Of a stretch of 64,000 bases of DNA, positions 1-9,885 are shown one piece after another (within the stretch, counting starts at the first letter, position 1; each line of letters starts with the position of its first letter). The translations under genes were made by a program, and so were the position numbers. Location of the stretch: contig VXTR01000075.1 in assembly GCA_009837355.1 (NCBI GenBank), positions 1-64,000 on the forward strand, read 5' to 3'. Under the pieces are notes generated by a model. It ran no database searches, had not been told where the DNA came from, and saw only the letters and a program-made list of their open reading frames with translations. The stretch comes from Chloroflexota bacterium. GTDB lineage: Bacteria; Chloroflexota; Dehalococcoidia; Lucifugimonadales; UBA3495.

Positions 1-82
1 CCCCTGGCCTGCGTAATGTATAATGCGCCCTGAAAACCGCCGGCATCCCGGTATGCCCGGCGCGCGGACGGAGGTACTCCCC

Positions 83-2881
83 ATGGTGAGCAGCGGCCAA
101 ATGTCATTGCCCATGTCTGCGGCCCCGGCCGGGCGGGAGTCTCCCCTGCTGCTCCTCATCGACGGGCACGCCATGGTGCATCGCTCCTTCCGGGCCATCA
201 GCGTCAATCGCAGCCTTACCGTGTCCAGCACCGGCGAGGACGTTACCGGGGTGTACGGGTTCGCCAGCGTGTTCATCCGCGCCCTCAACGAATGGCAGCC
301 TACCCACGTCGCCGTGGCCTTCGACACGCCCACACCCACCTTCCGCCACGAGCGGTTCCCGGAGTACAAGGCCCAGCGTCCGCCCAGCCCTCCCGAACTG
401 CGGCCACAGTTTGGCCGGGTGAAGCAGTTGATGTCCGTATTTGCCGTTCCCGTGTACGAACTACCGGGCTTTGAGGCCGACGACATCATCGGCTCCCTGT
501 CCCGCCAGGCCGAAGCTGCCGGCGTGGAGACGATAATACTCACCGGCGACCGCGACACCTTCCAGCTGATTACGCCCATGGTGCGCGTTGACCTGGCCAG
601 CAGCGAGCGCGACCGCCGCATCGTCGGAGAGACGGAACTGGCCGAACGCTACGGCGGCCTGACGGCGGCCCAGCAGCCCGACTACAAGGCCCTGGTGGGC
701 GACAAGTCCGACAACATCCCCGGCGTTCCCGGCGTCGGCGACAAGACCGCCATCACCCTCCTCAGCAACTACGAAACCCTGGAAGGCATCTATCAGCATA
801 TTGACGATATTACCCAGAAGCGGGTGCAAAACAGCCTGTCCCAGAACGAAGCGCTGGCCTACGAGTGTCGGTTCCTGACCACCATCGACCTCAATGCCCC
901 GGTGGACCTGGACCTGGACGCCTGCCGTTTCGGAAACTACCAGCGCGGCGACGTGGTGGCGCTGATGACCGAGCTGGAGTTCCACAGCGTAGTGGGACGG
1001 GTTCCCTCGCCGGATGCGCCCTGGGCCACGGCCACGGCCAGCGACGACGCCGGCGTGGCTGCGCCGGCTGCAGAATCAGCGCTGGCTGACACCGACTATC
1101 GTACCGTAACCACCCGGGACGAACTGGATGCCATGGTCGCCACCCTGCGGGAGGCCGGCGACTTCGGCTTCGATACCGAATCCAGCAGCACCGACCCCAT
1201 GGCCGCCGAACTGGCCGGGCTGAGCTTTGCCGTTGACGGCGGAGTGGCCTGGTACGTGCCGGTGGGACATACCGAGGGCGAACAGCTGCCTCTGGAAGAA
1301 GTGATGGCCGCAGTGCGCCCGCTGTTCACCGATGCCCACATCAGCCGCTGCGCCCACAACGCCAACTACGACCTGACCCTGCTGAGCAACTACGGCATAG
1401 ACCCCTACGGCGTCGTTGACCAGGATACGATTATCGCGGCGCATCTACTGGGCAAGACCAGGACCCAACTTGGCCTCAAGCCGCTGTCCCTGGAGTTCCT
1501 GGGCCGGGAGATGACTGAAATCAAGGAACTCATCGGCACCGGGCGGAACCAGAAGACCTTCAACGAAGTGGACATCGCCGACGCTACGCCCTACGCCGCT
1601 GCGGACGCCGACTGCACCCTGCAGCTGCGCCGCCGGTTTGAACCGTCGCTGGCCGAGCGGAACCTGGACGGCCTGCTGTCCAACGTTGAGCTGCCGCTCG
1701 TTCCCGTGCTGGTGGAGATGCAGCAGCACGGGGTCAAGCTGGACGCCGGCATCCTGCACGAAATGTCCCGCGACCTCAAAGAACAGTTGGAGCAGATCGA
1801 AACCGGGCTGTACGCCACCATCGGCCACCAGGTCAACATCAACTCGCCCAAGCAGTTGAGCGATTTGCTGTTCGGAGAGCTGGGCCTGCCCAAAACCCGG
1901 CGCACCAAGTCCGGCTACTCCACCGACGCCAACGCCCTGGAATCGCTGAAAGGTATGCACCCGGTAGTGGACGGAATCCTGGACTACCGCCAGGTGTCCA
2001 AGCTGAAGTCAACTTACGTTGACGCGCTGCCCGAAATGGTGAACTCGCGCACCGGGCGCATCCACACCTCCTACCACCAGACCGGCTCCGACACCGGGCG
2101 GCTGAGCAGCAGCGACCCAAACCTGCAGAACATTCCCGTCCGCACCGAGCTGGGGCGGCAGGTACGCCGGGCTTTCGTTGCCGACGCCGGCTGCCAGCTG
2201 CTTTCGGCGGACTACTCCCAGATTGAGCTGCGGGTGCTGGCCCATCTGTCACAGGACCCGTCGCTTCTGGAAGCCTTCCGTCGCGGCGAGGACATTCACG
2301 CCGCCACCGCCAGCCAGATGTTCGACGTGCCCATCAACGAAGTGGACGGCGAGCAGCGTCGCATCGCCAAAGTCCTGAACTTCGGGGTTATCTACGGCCT
2401 GGGGCCATACGGCATATCGCAGCAGACCGGGTTCAGTCGCGAGGAGGGACGCAATTTCATCGACAACTATCTGTCCCAATATCCCGGCATCAACGGCTAC
2501 CTGGAATCGGTGAAAGAGCAGACGCGGGCCGTCATGTACGCCGAGACCATGCTGGGACGCCGGCGCTATTTCCCCGATATTCAGTCCACCAATCACAACA
2601 CCCGGGCCGCCGCCGAGCGCATGGCTATCAATATGCCGATTCAGGGCACCGCCGCCGACATCATGAAGAAGGCCATGATCAACGTTCAGGCGCGCATGGC
2701 GCGGGATCGGATGCGCTCGCGGATGATCTTGCAAGTCCATGACGAACTGGTCTTTGAAGTGCCCGACGACGAGATGGAGGCGATGACGGCGCTGGCTCTG
2801 GACGAGATGCCAGCGGCGTTGGAACTGGACGTTACGCTGAAGGTGGATGTGAAGTCCGGCTATTCATGGGGAGATTTCTGA
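83..2881 (+). CDS. polA: DNA polymerase I (5'-3' exonuclease, 3'-5' exonuclease and polymerase domains)
   Basis: Motifs GDKSDNIPGVPGVGDKTA, DFGFDTES, SADYSQIELRVLAHLS and LQVHDELVFEVP. GGAGGT Shine-Dalgarno 7 nt before ATG 83, so the supplied start at 23 is probably too early. Confidence 0.97.
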   Translation: MVSSGQMSLPMSAAPAGRESPLLLLIDGHAMVHRSFRAISVNRSLTVSSTGEDVTGVYGFASVFIRALNEWQPTHVAVAFDTPTPTFRHERFPEYKAQRPPSPPELRPQFGRVKQLMSVFAVPVYELPGFEADDIIGSLSRQAEAAGVETIILTGDRDTFQLITPMVRVDLASSERDRRIVGETELAERYGGLTAAQQPDYKALVGDKSDNIPGVPGVGDKTAITLLSNYETLEGIYQHIDDITQKRVQNSLSQNEALAYECRFLTTIDLNAPVDLDLDACRFGNYQRGDVVALMTELEFHSVVGRVPSPDAPWATATASDDAGVAAPAAESALADTDYRTVTTRDELDAMVATLREAGDFGFDTESSSTDPMAAELAGLSFAVDGGVAWYVPVGHTEGEQLPLEEVMAAVRPLFTDAHISRCAHNANYDLTLLSNYGIDPYGVVDQDTIIAAHLLGKTRTQLGLKPLSLEFLGREMTEIKELIGTGRNQKTFNEVDIADATPYAAADADCTLQLRRRFEPSLAERNLDGLLSNVELPLVPVLVEMQQHGVKLDAGILHEMSRDLKEQLEQIETGLYATIGHQVNINSPKQLSDLLFGELGLPKTRRTKSGYSTDANALESLKGMHPVVDGILDYRQVSKLKSTYVDALPEMVNSRTGRIHTSYHQTGSDTGRLSSSDPNLQNIPVRTELGRQVRRAFVADAGCQLLSADYSQIELRVLAHLSQDPSLLEAFRRGEDIHAATASQMFDVPINEVDGEQRRIAKVLNFGVIYGLGPYGISQQTGFSREEGRNFIDNYLSQYPGINGYLESVKEQTRAVMYAETMLGRRRYFPDIQSTNHNTRAAAERMAINMPIQGTAADIMKKAMINVQARMARDRMRSRMILQVHDELVFEVPDDEMEAMTALALDEMPAALELDVTLKVDVKSGYSWGDF

Positions 2882-2883
2882 CG

Positions 2884-3774
2884 ATGGAACTGCTGCGCAG
2901 CCTGGTATTCGTTCCGGGAAACCGGGCCAATATGCTGGAGCGGGCCTTGGGGTTCGGGGCCGACGTGGTGATGGTTGACCTGGAAGACTCGGTGCCGCCG
3001 GGCGAAAAAGTCGCGGCGCGTGAGCTGGCCGTGGAGTGGGTGCCTCGACTGCGGGCTGCCGGCCGCCGGGTGATGGTGCGGGTGAATTCGCTGGACACCG
3101 GGCTGACGACGGACGAACTGGCGGCAGTGGTATCCCCGGATTTGTCGGGCATCAGCATCGGCAAGGGCGATACCCAGTGGGACTTGCAGCAGGTTGACCG
3201 CCTGCTTGCGCCACTAGAGGCCAGCGCCGGGATCGAAGCGGGCACCCTGCGGGTGATTCCATGGATTGAGACCGCCATGGCGATCGTTCACGTGTATGAG
3301 ATGGCCCGGGCGTCCCGGCGCATCGCGGGCATCGCTTTCGGCGCCGAGGACTACACCAACGACATGGGCGTAATCCGCAACGACTTCGGGGAGGAGTGCT
3401 ACTACGCCCGCTCCGCCGTAGCCGTGGCCGCCAAGGCCGCCGGAGTCGCCGCGCTGGACGGTCCCTTTGTGGGATTCCGCGACCCGGACGGCCTGGGCAC
3501 TGACGCCGGCAACGCGCGGCAGATGGGCTACACCGGCAAATTCGCCATCCACCCGGCGCAGATTGACATCATCAACGAAACGTTCTCGCCGCACCCCGAC
3601 GACGTGGCTTACGCCCGGCAGGTGGTGGAAGCCTGGGACGAGGCGGAAGCGGCCGGCCGGGGTTCCCTTTCCATCGACGGGCGCATGGTGGACGTTCCCG
3701 TGGTGAAACGAGCACAGAATCTACTGGCGCTGGTGGCGGAGATTGAGCGTCAGACCGCCGCCACCCCGCGGTGA
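2884..3774 (+). CDS. HpcH/HpaI aldolase / citrate lyase beta-like (CitE family)
   Basis: LRSLVFVPGNRANMLERA, VDLEDSVPPGEK and FGAEDYTNDMG; family-typical sequence. Confidence 0.9.
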   Translation: MELLRSLVFVPGNRANMLERALGFGADVVMVDLEDSVPPGEKVAARELAVEWVPRLRAAGRRVMVRVNSLDTGLTTDELAAVVSPDLSGISIGKGDTQWDLQQVDRLLAPLEASAGIEAGTLRVIPWIETAMAIVHVYEMARASRRIAGIAFGAEDYTNDMGVIRNDFGEECYYARSAVAVAAKAAGVAALDGPFVGFRDPDGLGTDAGNARQMGYTGKFAIHPAQIDIINETFSPHPDDVAYARQVVEAWDEAEAAGRGSLSIDGRMVDVPVVKRAQNLLALVAEIERQTAATPR

Positions 3775-3784
3775 ACGCCGGGCA

Positions 3785-4153
3785 ATGCCGACTGACCGCA
3801 TCATCCTCACCGGGATGCAGTTTTACGGGTTCCACGGCGTGAATCCCGAGGAAAGACGGCTGGGCCAGTCTTTCGTAGTTGACCTGGAGGCGGAAATAGG
3901 TCTGCGCCAGGCCGGTCGCTCCGACCACCTTGCGGATACAGTCAGCTACGCCCACTTGTACCGTACGGCGCGGCAGGTGATGGAGGGCGAACCCCGCCAA
4001 CTGCTGGAAGCCGCCGCAGAGAACATCGCGGAGCAGACGCTGGCCCTGTATCCGTCCATTGACGCCGTGCGTGTACGGGTGAGCAAACCCCGGCCCCCCA
4101 TCAAGGGTTCCGTCATCGAGTCGGCCGCCGTCGAGATATACCGAAAGCGATAA
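3785..4153 (+). CDS. folB: Dihydroneopterin aldolase
   Basis: ITLTGMQFYGFHGVNPEERRLGQ-type N-terminus, then VVDLEAEI and VRVSKPRPPIKG. Confidence 0.92.
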   Translation: MPTDRIILTGMQFYGFHGVNPEERRLGQSFVVDLEAEIGLRQAGRSDHLADTVSYAHLYRTARQVMEGEPRQLLEAAAENIAEQTLALYPSIDAVRVRVSKPRPPIKGSVIESAAVEIYRKR

Positions 4154-4157
4154 GGAA

Positions 4158-5792
4158 GTGAGCATCATGGCAACGGGGGATTCCAGCGTAGCCCGGCAGT
4201 TCAACGAGGCGACCAAGCTCCAATACATCAACCTGGCTAACAAGCCGCCTCTGTACAAGGTCTATCCGGGTCTGCGCGCCATTCCTTTGCCGGACGCGGC
4301 GGCAGGTTCCGGGCCGGGCATGGCGACGCTGGACGCCATTCGCGGTGCAGAGCCGGACTCGGATTCGGCGCAGCCGCTGACATTGCAGAAGTTGACCAGC
4401 CTGCTTTACCACTCAGCGGCGGTGATACGGCGACGGCAGCTGAGGGACGGCGAGGTCCATTACCGGGCTGCGGCCTCGGCCGGCGCGCTATACCCCACCG
4501 AGATTTACCTGGTCTGTGGCGACCTGGATGGGTTGCGGGCCGGCGTCTATCACTTCAACCCCCTCACCTGCACGCTGGCGCGGCTGCGCAATGGCGACCT
4601 GCGGCGCTGGATTGGCGGGGCCACGGGCGACCACGCCGCGTATCCGGCTACGCTGGTGTTCACAACCGTTTTCTGGCGCAGCGCGTGGAAGTACCGGGAG
4701 CGCGGCTACCGCTATTGTTACTGGGACCTGGGTACCATGGCCGCCAACCTGCTGGCTACCGGCAGCGCCGAGGGTGTGCCAATCGGCTTGAAGTTCGGCT
4801 TTGCGGACCGGCTGGTCAGCGGTTTTCTCGGCATCGACGGTTACGACGAAGCGCCATCGCTGATTGCCGCCATCGGCGCGCCCGACGGCGTGCCGCCCGC
4901 CGGCCCGGGCGACGTGCCCGGTATGCTGCCCCAGGAGAGCAACGACCTCTCAGCCGGCGCTATTGACTATCCACTGAGCCGTGAACTGCACCTGGCGTCG
5001 TTGCTGCGGACGCGGGGAGATGCGGCGGAATGGAACGATGGCAGCCGCAAGGGCACCAATTCGGAGCGGGATGAACTGGATGGGACCGGGGATAATTTCC
5101 GGCCCCTGCGCTCGGAGACAGATGGCGCGTTTCGAGGCGATCTGGACTTGCGGGCACAGCCATCCGCCGCACTGGGCGATTGCATCCGCTCTCGAGGTTC
5201 AACGCGGCGCTTCGCCACGGAACCGATTCCGTGGGAGACGTTTCGCAGCGTGGTTGACGCCGCCGGCAAGGGCATTAATGCGCCCAGCTTCGTCGACGGA
5301 TTCAGCCCGTATCTCAGCATGTACTTCATTGCTAACGCCGTCTCCGGATTGGAACCCGGCGCGTATTACTACAATCGCTTCTACAACGGACTGCGCTTGT
5401 TGCAAGCCGGCGACTTCAGGGAAATGGCCGGGCATTTAGGGTACGAACAGGCGCTGCCTGCCGATGCTGCCGCAGTAGCCTTCATCACCGCGGACCTGGA
5501 GCGGGTCAATCGCGACTTCGGGCCGAGGGGATACCGGATGGTGCAGACGCTGGCCGGCACTATCGGCGGACGGCTGTACCTGGGGATGCACGCGCTGGGC
5601 CTGGGAGCAACCGGGCTGACCTTTTTCGACGACAGCGTGGTGGAATTCTTTGCTCCCCATGCCACTGGTCAGGAGAGCGTGTTCGTGGTGCCGATGGGCG
5701 TCGCCCACGACACCAACCGGGTGCGTCCTTTCCGATCGAGGATAGCCGTCAGCCTGGACGCCAGGGCGCGCGGCGCCGGGCAGGAGGGGTGA
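4158..5792 (+). CDS. SagB/ThcOx-type nitroreductase-like protein with two tandem nitroreductase-fold halves
   Basis: RRAAASAGALYPTEIYLV and GVYHFNPLTCTLARLR in the N half; RGSTRRFATEPIPWETF, GAYYYNRFYNGLRLLQAGDFR and GLGATGLTFFDDSVVEFF in the C half. Confidence 0.85.
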   Translation: MSIMATGDSSVARQFNEATKLQYINLANKPPLYKVYPGLRAIPLPDAAAGSGPGMATLDAIRGAEPDSDSAQPLTLQKLTSLLYHSAAVIRRRQLRDGEVHYRAAASAGALYPTEIYLVCGDLDGLRAGVYHFNPLTCTLARLRNGDLRRWIGGATGDHAAYPATLVFTTVFWRSAWKYRERGYRYCYWDLGTMAANLLATGSAEGVPIGLKFGFADRLVSGFLGIDGYDEAPSLIAAIGAPDGVPPAGPGDVPGMLPQESNDLSAGAIDYPLSRELHLASLLRTRGDAAEWNDGSRKGTNSERDELDGTGDNFRPLRSETDGAFRGDLDLRAQPSAALGDCIRSRGSTRRFATEPIPWETFRSVVDAAGKGINAPSFVDGFSPYLSMYFIANAVSGLEPGAYYYNRFYNGLRLLQAGDFREMAGHLGYEQALPADAAAVAFITADLERVNRDFGPRGYRMVQTLAGTIGGRLYLGMHALGLGATGLTFFDDSVVEFFAPHATGQESVFVVPMGVAHDTNRVRPFRSRIAVSLDARARGAGQEG

Positions 5793-5794
5793 GC

Positions 5795-6679
5795 TTACTC
5801 CCACTCTTCGGCGTCGTGCGAGACAAACGCCGGCAGTGGGACCGGTTCCACGTCATCAGGGTCCAGCACGGGCACGGCGTCATCGTCGCCCTCTTCCCCG
5901 GACGAATCGTCCTGGATTTCGTCGGCCACCAGGGCGGATATAGTTTCTTCCGAATCAGATTCGCCCAGTGAATCGCCAACCTCCAGTTCTTCATAGGTTG
6001 GAGTTTCGCCTTTGGCGCCACCAGGCGGGTCCGCAGGGCAGGCGCTGGCCGGGAAAGATACCACGTTGCGCAGCGACGGATGCTGCCGAGATTCCCGTAT
6101 GATGACGGAAACTCCGCTGCCGTTGACTCCGACAATCGCTGCGGTATAACGGTTGCCCCCAGCGATGAGCTTGCGCAGCCGACGGCCCAGGCGCGGTTCC
6201 AGGCTGCCCAGCCGGCCTCCGTCACAATTGGTAACGACTACAGAATCCCCAACCAGAGACAACGTCGCCGAGTCGCCGGCGCTGAGCGCAGCCAAGGCCG
6301 CAGAGTCGCCGGGGAGCCGCAAAGTAGTCGTGCAGGACTTGCCGCCGTCCTCAATGAAGAATGGGGATAATCCGGTCGAACCAGAGGGAGGCGAGGGGCG
6401 GGCTGCGCCAGCGGACTCCAGCTTTTCCAGGCGAGACAGATTCTTGCGCGCGATGCTGTTGTTGGGTGAGCGGCGGCATAGGTCATCCAGTACAACGCGG
6501 GCGGTGGCGTAGTCGGAAAGTTCCATGAGGGCCTTAGCCAGACGATTAGCGGCCTCGCAGTCGTCAGGATGCAATTCGAGAATAGCCCGGTTGATCTCGG
6601 CGGCTCGTTCCCAATCACCGTTGAGAGCGAGCTTGACGGCTTCCTTGCCCAAGTTGACCCGAAACCGATTCGCGGTCAT
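5795..6679 (-). CDS. TPR-repeat protein with a beta-rich HIRAN-like middle domain and acidic tail
   Basis: TPR-like GDWERAAEINRAILELHPDDCEAANRLAKALMELSDYATARVVLDDL, then GGRLGSLEPRLGRRLRKLIAGGNRYTAAIV. Domain name is tentative. Confidence 0.6.
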   Translation of the reverse strand: MTANRFRVNLGKEAVKLALNGDWERAAEINRAILELHPDDCEAANRLAKALMELSDYATARVVLDDLCRRSPNNSIARKNLSRLEKLESAGAARPSPPSGSTGLSPFFIEDGGKSCTTTLRLPGDSAALAALSAGDSATLSLVGDSVVVTNCDGGRLGSLEPRLGRRLRKLIAGGNRYTAAIVGVNGSGVSVIIRESRQHPSLRNVVSFPASACPADPPGGAKGETPTYEELEVGDSLGESDSEETISALVADEIQDDSSGEEGDDDAVPVLDPDDVEPVPLPAFVSHDAEEWE

Positions 6680-6891
6680 TGCGCTGTTACCGACCTCTTC
6701 AGGCCGCTGTGGAGTGTGTTGAACCATCATGGCCAATCCTTACAATGGCAATCTGCGATAGTGGGTATCAGATGTCGTAATGTTCGCCGAGTGTAGAATT
6801 ACACTGAAGCAGCATCGGCGGTCAATCTAAAACATAAACGTATTTTTGGAAATTGTGCAAATAGCACATTGGCCGGCTGTGGAGGTTGAGC

Positions 6892-7626
6892 TCAGCCCAA
6901 TGTTCGTGGGTAGCGGCAGGTTAACCATCGCCAGCGAATGATGAGTAGGTCGCGGAGAGTGCGCCAGCTGTCGCGGAAGGGGCGGACTTTGCTTTCTGCT
7001 CGGTAATGCCACTCTATCCCCCTTTCGGCAACGGTGAAACCGTAACGGCGGGCCAAGAACAGGATTTCGGCGTCAAAGGCGAAGCCGTCCAACGTTTGCT
7101 GTGCGAACAGCGCTTGCGCCGTCTCCCTTCTGAACACCTTGAAACCGCACTGAGTGTCGGCGATGCCGGGGACGGCCAGCAACCTGGTCATTGAGTTGAA
7201 GACGCGGCCCATCAGTCGGCGGCGGCGCGGCTCGCCGAGGCGCAGTGCGCCCGGCGCCTCGCGGGAGCCGATGACAACGTCCGCAGCCGGCGCACAGGGG
7301 GGTAGTAACCGGTCAAGAAACTCGATGGGCATTGACAGGTCGGCGTCGCAGAGGAACCGGTATTCGCCGACGGCGGCCAGCATCCCGTGCTTGACTGCCG
7401 AACCCTTGCCCCGGTGGGGTAAAGTGATCAGGCGCAGGCGTGCATTCCGCCGGGCAAAGTCCTGAACAATAGCTGCCGTACTATCGTCGCTGCCGTCGTC
7501 AGCGACGATGATTTCCCACATGCCCGGAAGCCGGCTGAGGTAATCGCTGACAACGGCGAGGGTTTCGGGCAGTCGTCGCTCCTCGTTGTAGGCAGGGATG
7601 ACGACGGAAAGGTAGCAGGATGACAT
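6892..7626 (-). CDS. Glycosyltransferase family 2 (dolichyl-phosphate glucosyltransferase-like)
   Basis: LSVVIPAYNEERRLPETL, IIVADDGSDDST, FLCDADLSMP and DTQCGFKVFRR. Confidence 0.9.
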   Translation of the reverse strand: MSSCYLSVVIPAYNEERRLPETLAVVSDYLSRLPGMWEIIVADDGSDDSTAAIVQDFARRNARLRLITLPHRGKGSAVKHGMLAAVGEYRFLCDADLSMPIEFLDRLLPPCAPAADVVIGSREAPGALRLGEPRRRRLMGRVFNSMTRLLAVPGIADTQCGFKVFRRETAQALFAQQTLDGFAFDAEILFLARRYGFTVAERGIEWHYRAESKVRPFRDSWRTLRDLLIIRWRWLTCRYPRTLG

Positions 7627-7644
7627 GGCCCTGCAAGCAAGACC

Positions 7645-8874
7645 CTAGCCGTCGTCGTCCAGTTCAAAGCCCCGGTGGAGAAGACGGACGGCTTCTTGAG
7701 CCTGCTCCTGGCTGATAATGCAGGAGATGCGGATTTCCGAGGTGGTTATCATGTCGATGTTGATGCCGCCATCGGCGAGGATGCGGAACATACGGGAAGC
7801 GTAGCCCGGAGTATTCTGCATACCGGAACCGACGATGCTCACCGACGCCAGAGTAGGGTCGTTGATTACCTGTTGGGCGCCCACGGCATCCTGCAAGCTC
7901 GACATTTCGCGGAGGGCGCGGGGCAGGTCATCGGTGGTAACGGTGAAACTGATGTCAGTGGTAGTGCGGTCGGCGCTGGTGTTCTGGACTATGGTATCCA
8001 CGCTGACGCCGGAGGAAGCCAGCGGCTCGAACAGGGCGGCGGCAACACCGGGTTTGTCGGCAACGCCGCAGACGGTTACTTTGGCGACGTTGGTCTGGTA
8101 GGCGATACCGGTTACTTTGATACGATCTTCCATTTGCTCGTCATCCGGGGATTGGTGAATCAGCGTGCCGGCGGCGTCGGAAAAGCTGGACGCGACGTAG
8201 ATAGGAACATTATAGACCGCGCCCAGCTCGATGGAGCGAGGGTGCATCTTGGCCCCGGCGGCGGCGAGTTCCAGCATTTCGCCGTAGCCAACTTCGGAAA
8301 GCTTGGCGGCCTGGGGAACCACGCGGGGGTCGGCGGTATAGATGCCCTCCACGTCGGTATAGATGTCGCAACGGTCGGCGTTCAGGACGGCGGCCAGGGC
8401 GACGGCAGTAGTGTCGGAGCCGCCGCGTCCCAGGGTGGTGATATCTTCGTCAGGAGTCAAACCCTGAAACCCGGCGACGATGACCAGGCGGCCATTGGCC
8501 AGTTCGTGTCGGAGACGCTCCGGGTCAACCTGGCTGATGCGCGCCCGGCCGTAGGCGTTATCGGTGCGGATTCCCGCCTGGGGGCCACTGAGACTGATGG
8601 CGTCGTAGCCGAGATTGCGCAACGCCATGGACAGGAGGGTAATAGACACCAGCTCACCGGTGGACAGCAGCAGGTCCAACTCGCGAGGGTCGGGTTCGTC
8701 GGAGACGGTGCGGGCCAGATCAATCAGTTCGTCGGTGGTGTCTCCCATGGCGGAAACGACGGTTACGACCTGGCTGCCGGCATCGTACACGTCGGCGATG
8801 CGGCGGGCAACGTTGACTATTTTGCCGGCGTCGGCGACGGAGCTGCCACCGTACTTGTGAACGTAGAGCGCCAT
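7645..8874 (-). CDS. lysC: Aspartate kinase with C-terminal ACT domains
   Basis: MALYVHKYGGSSVADAGKI, TLGRGGSDTTAVALAA, ACT motif ASVSIVGSGMQNTPGYASRMF. Confidence 0.96.
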   Translation of the reverse strand: MALYVHKYGGSSVADAGKIVNVARRIADVYDAGSQVVTVVSAMGDTTDELIDLARTVSDEPDPRELDLLLSTGELVSITLLSMALRNLGYDAISLSGPQAGIRTDNAYGRARISQVDPERLRHELANGRLVIVAGFQGLTPDEDITTLGRGGSDTTAVALAAVLNADRCDIYTDVEGIYTADPRVVPQAAKLSEVGYGEMLELAAAGAKMHPRSIELGAVYNVPIYVASSFSDAAGTLIHQSPDDEQMEDRIKVTGIAYQTNVAKVTVCGVADKPGVAAALFEPLASSGVSVDTIVQNTSADRTTTDISFTVTTDDLPRALREMSSLQDAVGAQQVINDPTLASVSIVGSGMQNTPGYASRMFRILADGGINIDMITTSEIRISCIISQEQAQEAVRLLHRGFELDDDG

Positions 8875-8875
8875 T

Positions 8876-9787
8876 TCAATCGGTAACGACGTGGGCACCC
8901 AGGGAAGTGGGGTTGGTGATGGCGACGCGGCCATCCAAGCCGGCCAGACGGGCAGCGTCGAACATTTCGTAAGCCACGGTCATGGCGCGTTCTCGCGCCA
9001 GCGCCAGGATGGTGCTGCCGCTACCGGAAAGGAACACGCCGAAGGCGCCGGCGTTGCGGGCAGCATCTAAAATTACCTTCATGGGAGGGAAAATGGACTG
9101 TCGATAGGGTTGGTGCAATCGGTCCTGGGTGGCGATGCTGAGATATTCCGGCTGATTGGATTGCATACCGGCAACCAGCAGCGCGGCACGGCTAATATTG
9201 TACACGGCATCGGCGACAGAAATCTCGGCGGGCAGAACACGGCGGGCGTCCACGGTAGCGATGCGGCGCTCCGGGATGAAAAGCACCGCCTGCAAATCAT
9301 CAGGTATTGCAATGGGCGCGGTGTAGAGTTGGTCATCGTCCATTACTACCAAACGGAGGCCGCCATACACTGCGGCAGCTACGTTGTCAGGGTGGCCCTC
9401 GATGGTTGCCGCCATTTCCATCAGGTCATTGGCAGTGAAGGGATTATCCAGCAGAGCGTTGGCCGCGACCAGGCCGGAGGAGATGGCCGCGGCGCTGCTG
9501 CCCAAACCACGACTGAGAGGAATGACGTTATGGCACTGTACGGCCAGCGGCGGTATTTCCTGGTCGGCCTCGCCGTACAGGAAAGCCATAGCGCGGTAGG
9601 TAAGATTCTCGGTATCGGCGGAAAGCTCACCTTCACCCTCGCCCTGTACTTGAACAGAGGTTATGGCCTGGGCCGGCTCGGTAGTTACGGTAAGGCAGTT
9701 CCACAGGTCCAGGGCCATGCCGAGGCAGTCGTAGCCGGGTCCCAGGTTAGCAGTGGTTGCGGGAGCACGTACTTTTACAGTTGGCAA
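8876..9787 (-). CDS. thrB: Homoserine kinase
   Basis: GHMP kinase: VRAPATTANLGPGYDCLGMAL, PLSRGLGSSAAAI, GAFGVFLSGSGSTILAL. Directly precedes lysC. Confidence 0.95.
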   Translation of the reverse strand: MPTVKVRAPATTANLGPGYDCLGMALDLWNCLTVTTEPAQAITSVQVQGEGEGELSADTENLTYRAMAFLYGEADQEIPPLAVQCHNVIPLSRGLGSSAAAISSGLVAANALLDNPFTANDLMEMAATIEGHPDNVAAAVYGGLRLVVMDDDQLYTAPIAIPDDLQAVLFIPERRIATVDARRVLPAEISVADAVYNISRAALLVAGMQSNQPEYLSIATQDRLHQPYRQSIFPPMKVILDAARNAGAFGVFLSGSGSTILALARERAMTVAYEMFDAARLAGLDGRVAITNPTSLGAHVVTD

Positions 9788-9885
9788 GAGAGTCTCCGTT
9801 CCAGCGGACTATCCAAACGCCCTGGATTCCCGCCTTCGAGGGAATGACAGAAGAGATGCTGGGATGACGGAATAATAATGCCTGT

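Noticed and set aside
23-82. N-terminal extension of polA in the ORF track
   Set aside because: A TATAAT-like sequence overlaps the putative start at 23, while a GGAGGT Shine-Dalgarno supports ATG 83.
3851-3860. GAGGAAAG-like string reminiscent of an RNase P RNA motif
   Set aside because: Lies inside folB coding for NPEERRLG; no surrounding RNase P structure.
7675-8886. 403-aa ORF antisense to lysC
   Set aside because: Gly/Val/Asp-rich shadow translation of a conserved gene; typical GC-driven antisense ORF.
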